From NCBI RefSeq assembly GCF_003254585.1, contig NZ_QJGZ01000036.1, positions 62,001-126,000 on the forward strand: a DNA stretch of 64,000 nucleotides, given 5' to 3'. The translations under genes were made by a program, and so were the position numbers. The first letter of the stretch is position 1, and every line of letters begins with the position of its first letter. Below, in pieces: positions 63,181 through 64,000 of the stretch. The notes beneath the pieces are model-generated. The model was not told the DNA's origin, made no database searches, and saw nothing but the letters and a program-made list of their open reading frames with translations. This DNA is from Flavobacterium sharifuzzamanii (GTDB taxonomy: Bacteria; Bacteroidota; Bacteroidia; Flavobacteriales; Flavobacteriaceae).

Positions 63181-64000
63181 TTATTTTGTAACTAATTGAT
63201 TTTGATTTAAAATTCCGTACACAGAACCTTTAAGTTCAGTTCCTAAGAAAGCAGAATTTTTAGATTTTGAAAGAATGTTTTCTTTTGTAAAAGTTGATTT
63301 TCCTTCTGTTGTAAACAAAGTTAGGTTTGCTTTTGCACCTTCTTCAATAATATTGCTTTCTAAACCAAAAACATTTCTGGCAGCCGTTAATTTAGAAACA
63401 ACGGTTTCAACAGGTAAAACCGTTAATAAAGCTCCGAAAGCACTTTCTAAACCAATTGTTCCATTTTTAGCTGTATCAAATTCCATTTTTTTGAATTCAA
63501 TATCAATAGGATTGTGGTCAGAAGTAATCATGTCGATAGTTCCGTCTGCAATTCCGTTTAGTAAAGCTTGTCTGTCAACTTCTGTTCTTAATGGAGGTGT
63601 AACTTTAAAACGAGTGTCAAATCCGTCTAGTTTTTCATCCGTTAAAACTAAATGATGAATCGAAACACTTGCAGTAACATTTAAACCTTTTGCTTTAGCT
63701 TCTCTGATTAATTCAACCGATTTTGCAGTAGAAATTGTCGGAATATGAAGTTTTCCGCCAGTGTATTCCAATAAAAATAAGTTTCTAGAAATTTGAAGTT
63801 CTTCGGCTAAGTTCGGAATTCCTTTCAAACCTAATCTTGTAGAAACAATGCCTTCATTAGCAACTCCATTTCCTTTAATGTTTGGATCTTGAGAGTAGGC
63901 AATTACCAATCCGTCAAAATCTTGTACATACTGTAAAGCAATTTTCAGGATGTTAGCGTTGTCGATGCTTTTGTTATAATCTCCAAAAGCGATTGCTCCT
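63181..64000 (-). CDS. pyrC: Dihydroorotase-like protein, 5' end outside the window
   Basis: The frame is open to the window end, so the N-terminus (including any HxH metal motif) is missing. The visible part is class I dihydroorotase-like: GVANEGIVSTRLGLKG, HIPTISTAKSVELIREAKAKG, VTPPLRTEVDRQALLNGI and DGTIDMITSDHNP. Two metal-ligand positions differ from active enzymes: IAYSQDPN has Tyr where AHxED has His, and HIPTIST has Thr where HVCHxST has the second His. The Asp of DHNP is kept. It may be a non-catalytic paralogue. Confidence 0.85.
   Translation of the reverse strand, partial: GAIAFGDYNKSIDNANILKIALQYVQDFDGLVIAYSQDPNIKGNGVANEGIVSTRLGLKGIPNLAEELQISRNLFLLEYTGGKLHIPTISTAKSVELIREAKAKGLNVTASVSIHHLVLTDEKLDGFDTRFKVTPPLRTEVDRQALLNGIADGTIDMITSDHNPIDIEFKKMEFDTAKNGTIGLESAFGALLTVLPVETVVSKLTAARNVFGLESNIIEEGAKANLTLFTTEGKSTFTKENILSKSKNSAFLGTELKGSVYGILNQNQLVTK

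Overview
The window reads as chromosomal DNA of a member of the Bacteroidota, most likely Flavobacterium or a close relative. The evidence is low G+C, repeated promoter -7 elements of the form TAnnTTTG (the Bacteroidota housekeeping consensus), a protease with a type IX secretion C-terminal tail, many short lipoproteins with an SC lipobox, and families typical of Flavobacteriia (DUF4834, DUF3810, DUF4268, DUF4870, DHCW cupin, YfhO). No plasmid, phage, transposase, CRISPR array, rRNA or tRNA gene was seen. The window opens inside pyrG and closes inside a dihydroorotase-like gene on the minus strand.

Region by region: 1-12 kb holds pyrG, yidC, a MORN-like repeat protein, a DUF4956 membrane protein convergent with an exported PEP-synthase-like protein, mnmA, a secreted subtilase and a nitronate monooxygenase. 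12-24 kb holds a Nudix hydrolase, a PlsC-like acyltransferase, an ECF sigma factor with a membrane partner, DUF3810, pepD, a DEAD-box helicase with an RGG tail, an rdgB-like pyrophosphatase and an ABC exporter. 24-29 kb holds a GH88 hydrolase, two paralogous lipoproteins, a membrane-tethered glutamate-synthase-like protein and a NYN-LOTUS protein.

The most coherent functional block is 29-38 kb, for nitrite and nitric oxide respiration or detoxification: an Rrf2/NsrR-type regulator, azurin, quinol NO reductase, the di-iron repair protein Ric and an unknown polytopic protein on the plus strand, then SCO, a NirV-like protein and a copper nitrite reductase fused to cytochrome c on the minus strand. 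A 26-bp palindrome (AATAAAAGA-N8-TCTTTTATT) lies upstream of the regulator, of norZ and, with one changed base, of nirK. This suggests one regulon that covers both strands.

38-50 kb holds an alpha-oxoamine synthase (serine or cysteate acyltransferase for sphingo- or sulfonolipids), a GNAT-like protein, an outer-membrane-type protein, YfhO, a glycosyltransferase, a flippase and an MscS channel. 50-64 kb holds uvrA, a second ECF sigma factor followed by a 47-residue gene, a TPR protein, an endonuclease III without its Fe-S cysteines, a peroxiredoxin, an uncharacterised 487-residue family, a metallo-beta-lactamase-fold hydrolase and a minus-strand run ending at the pyrC-like gene.

Intergenic space is rich in palindromic repeats. 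Several are nested, and several appear more than once in direct or inverted orientation. No computation was possible, so the family names rest on motif recognition.
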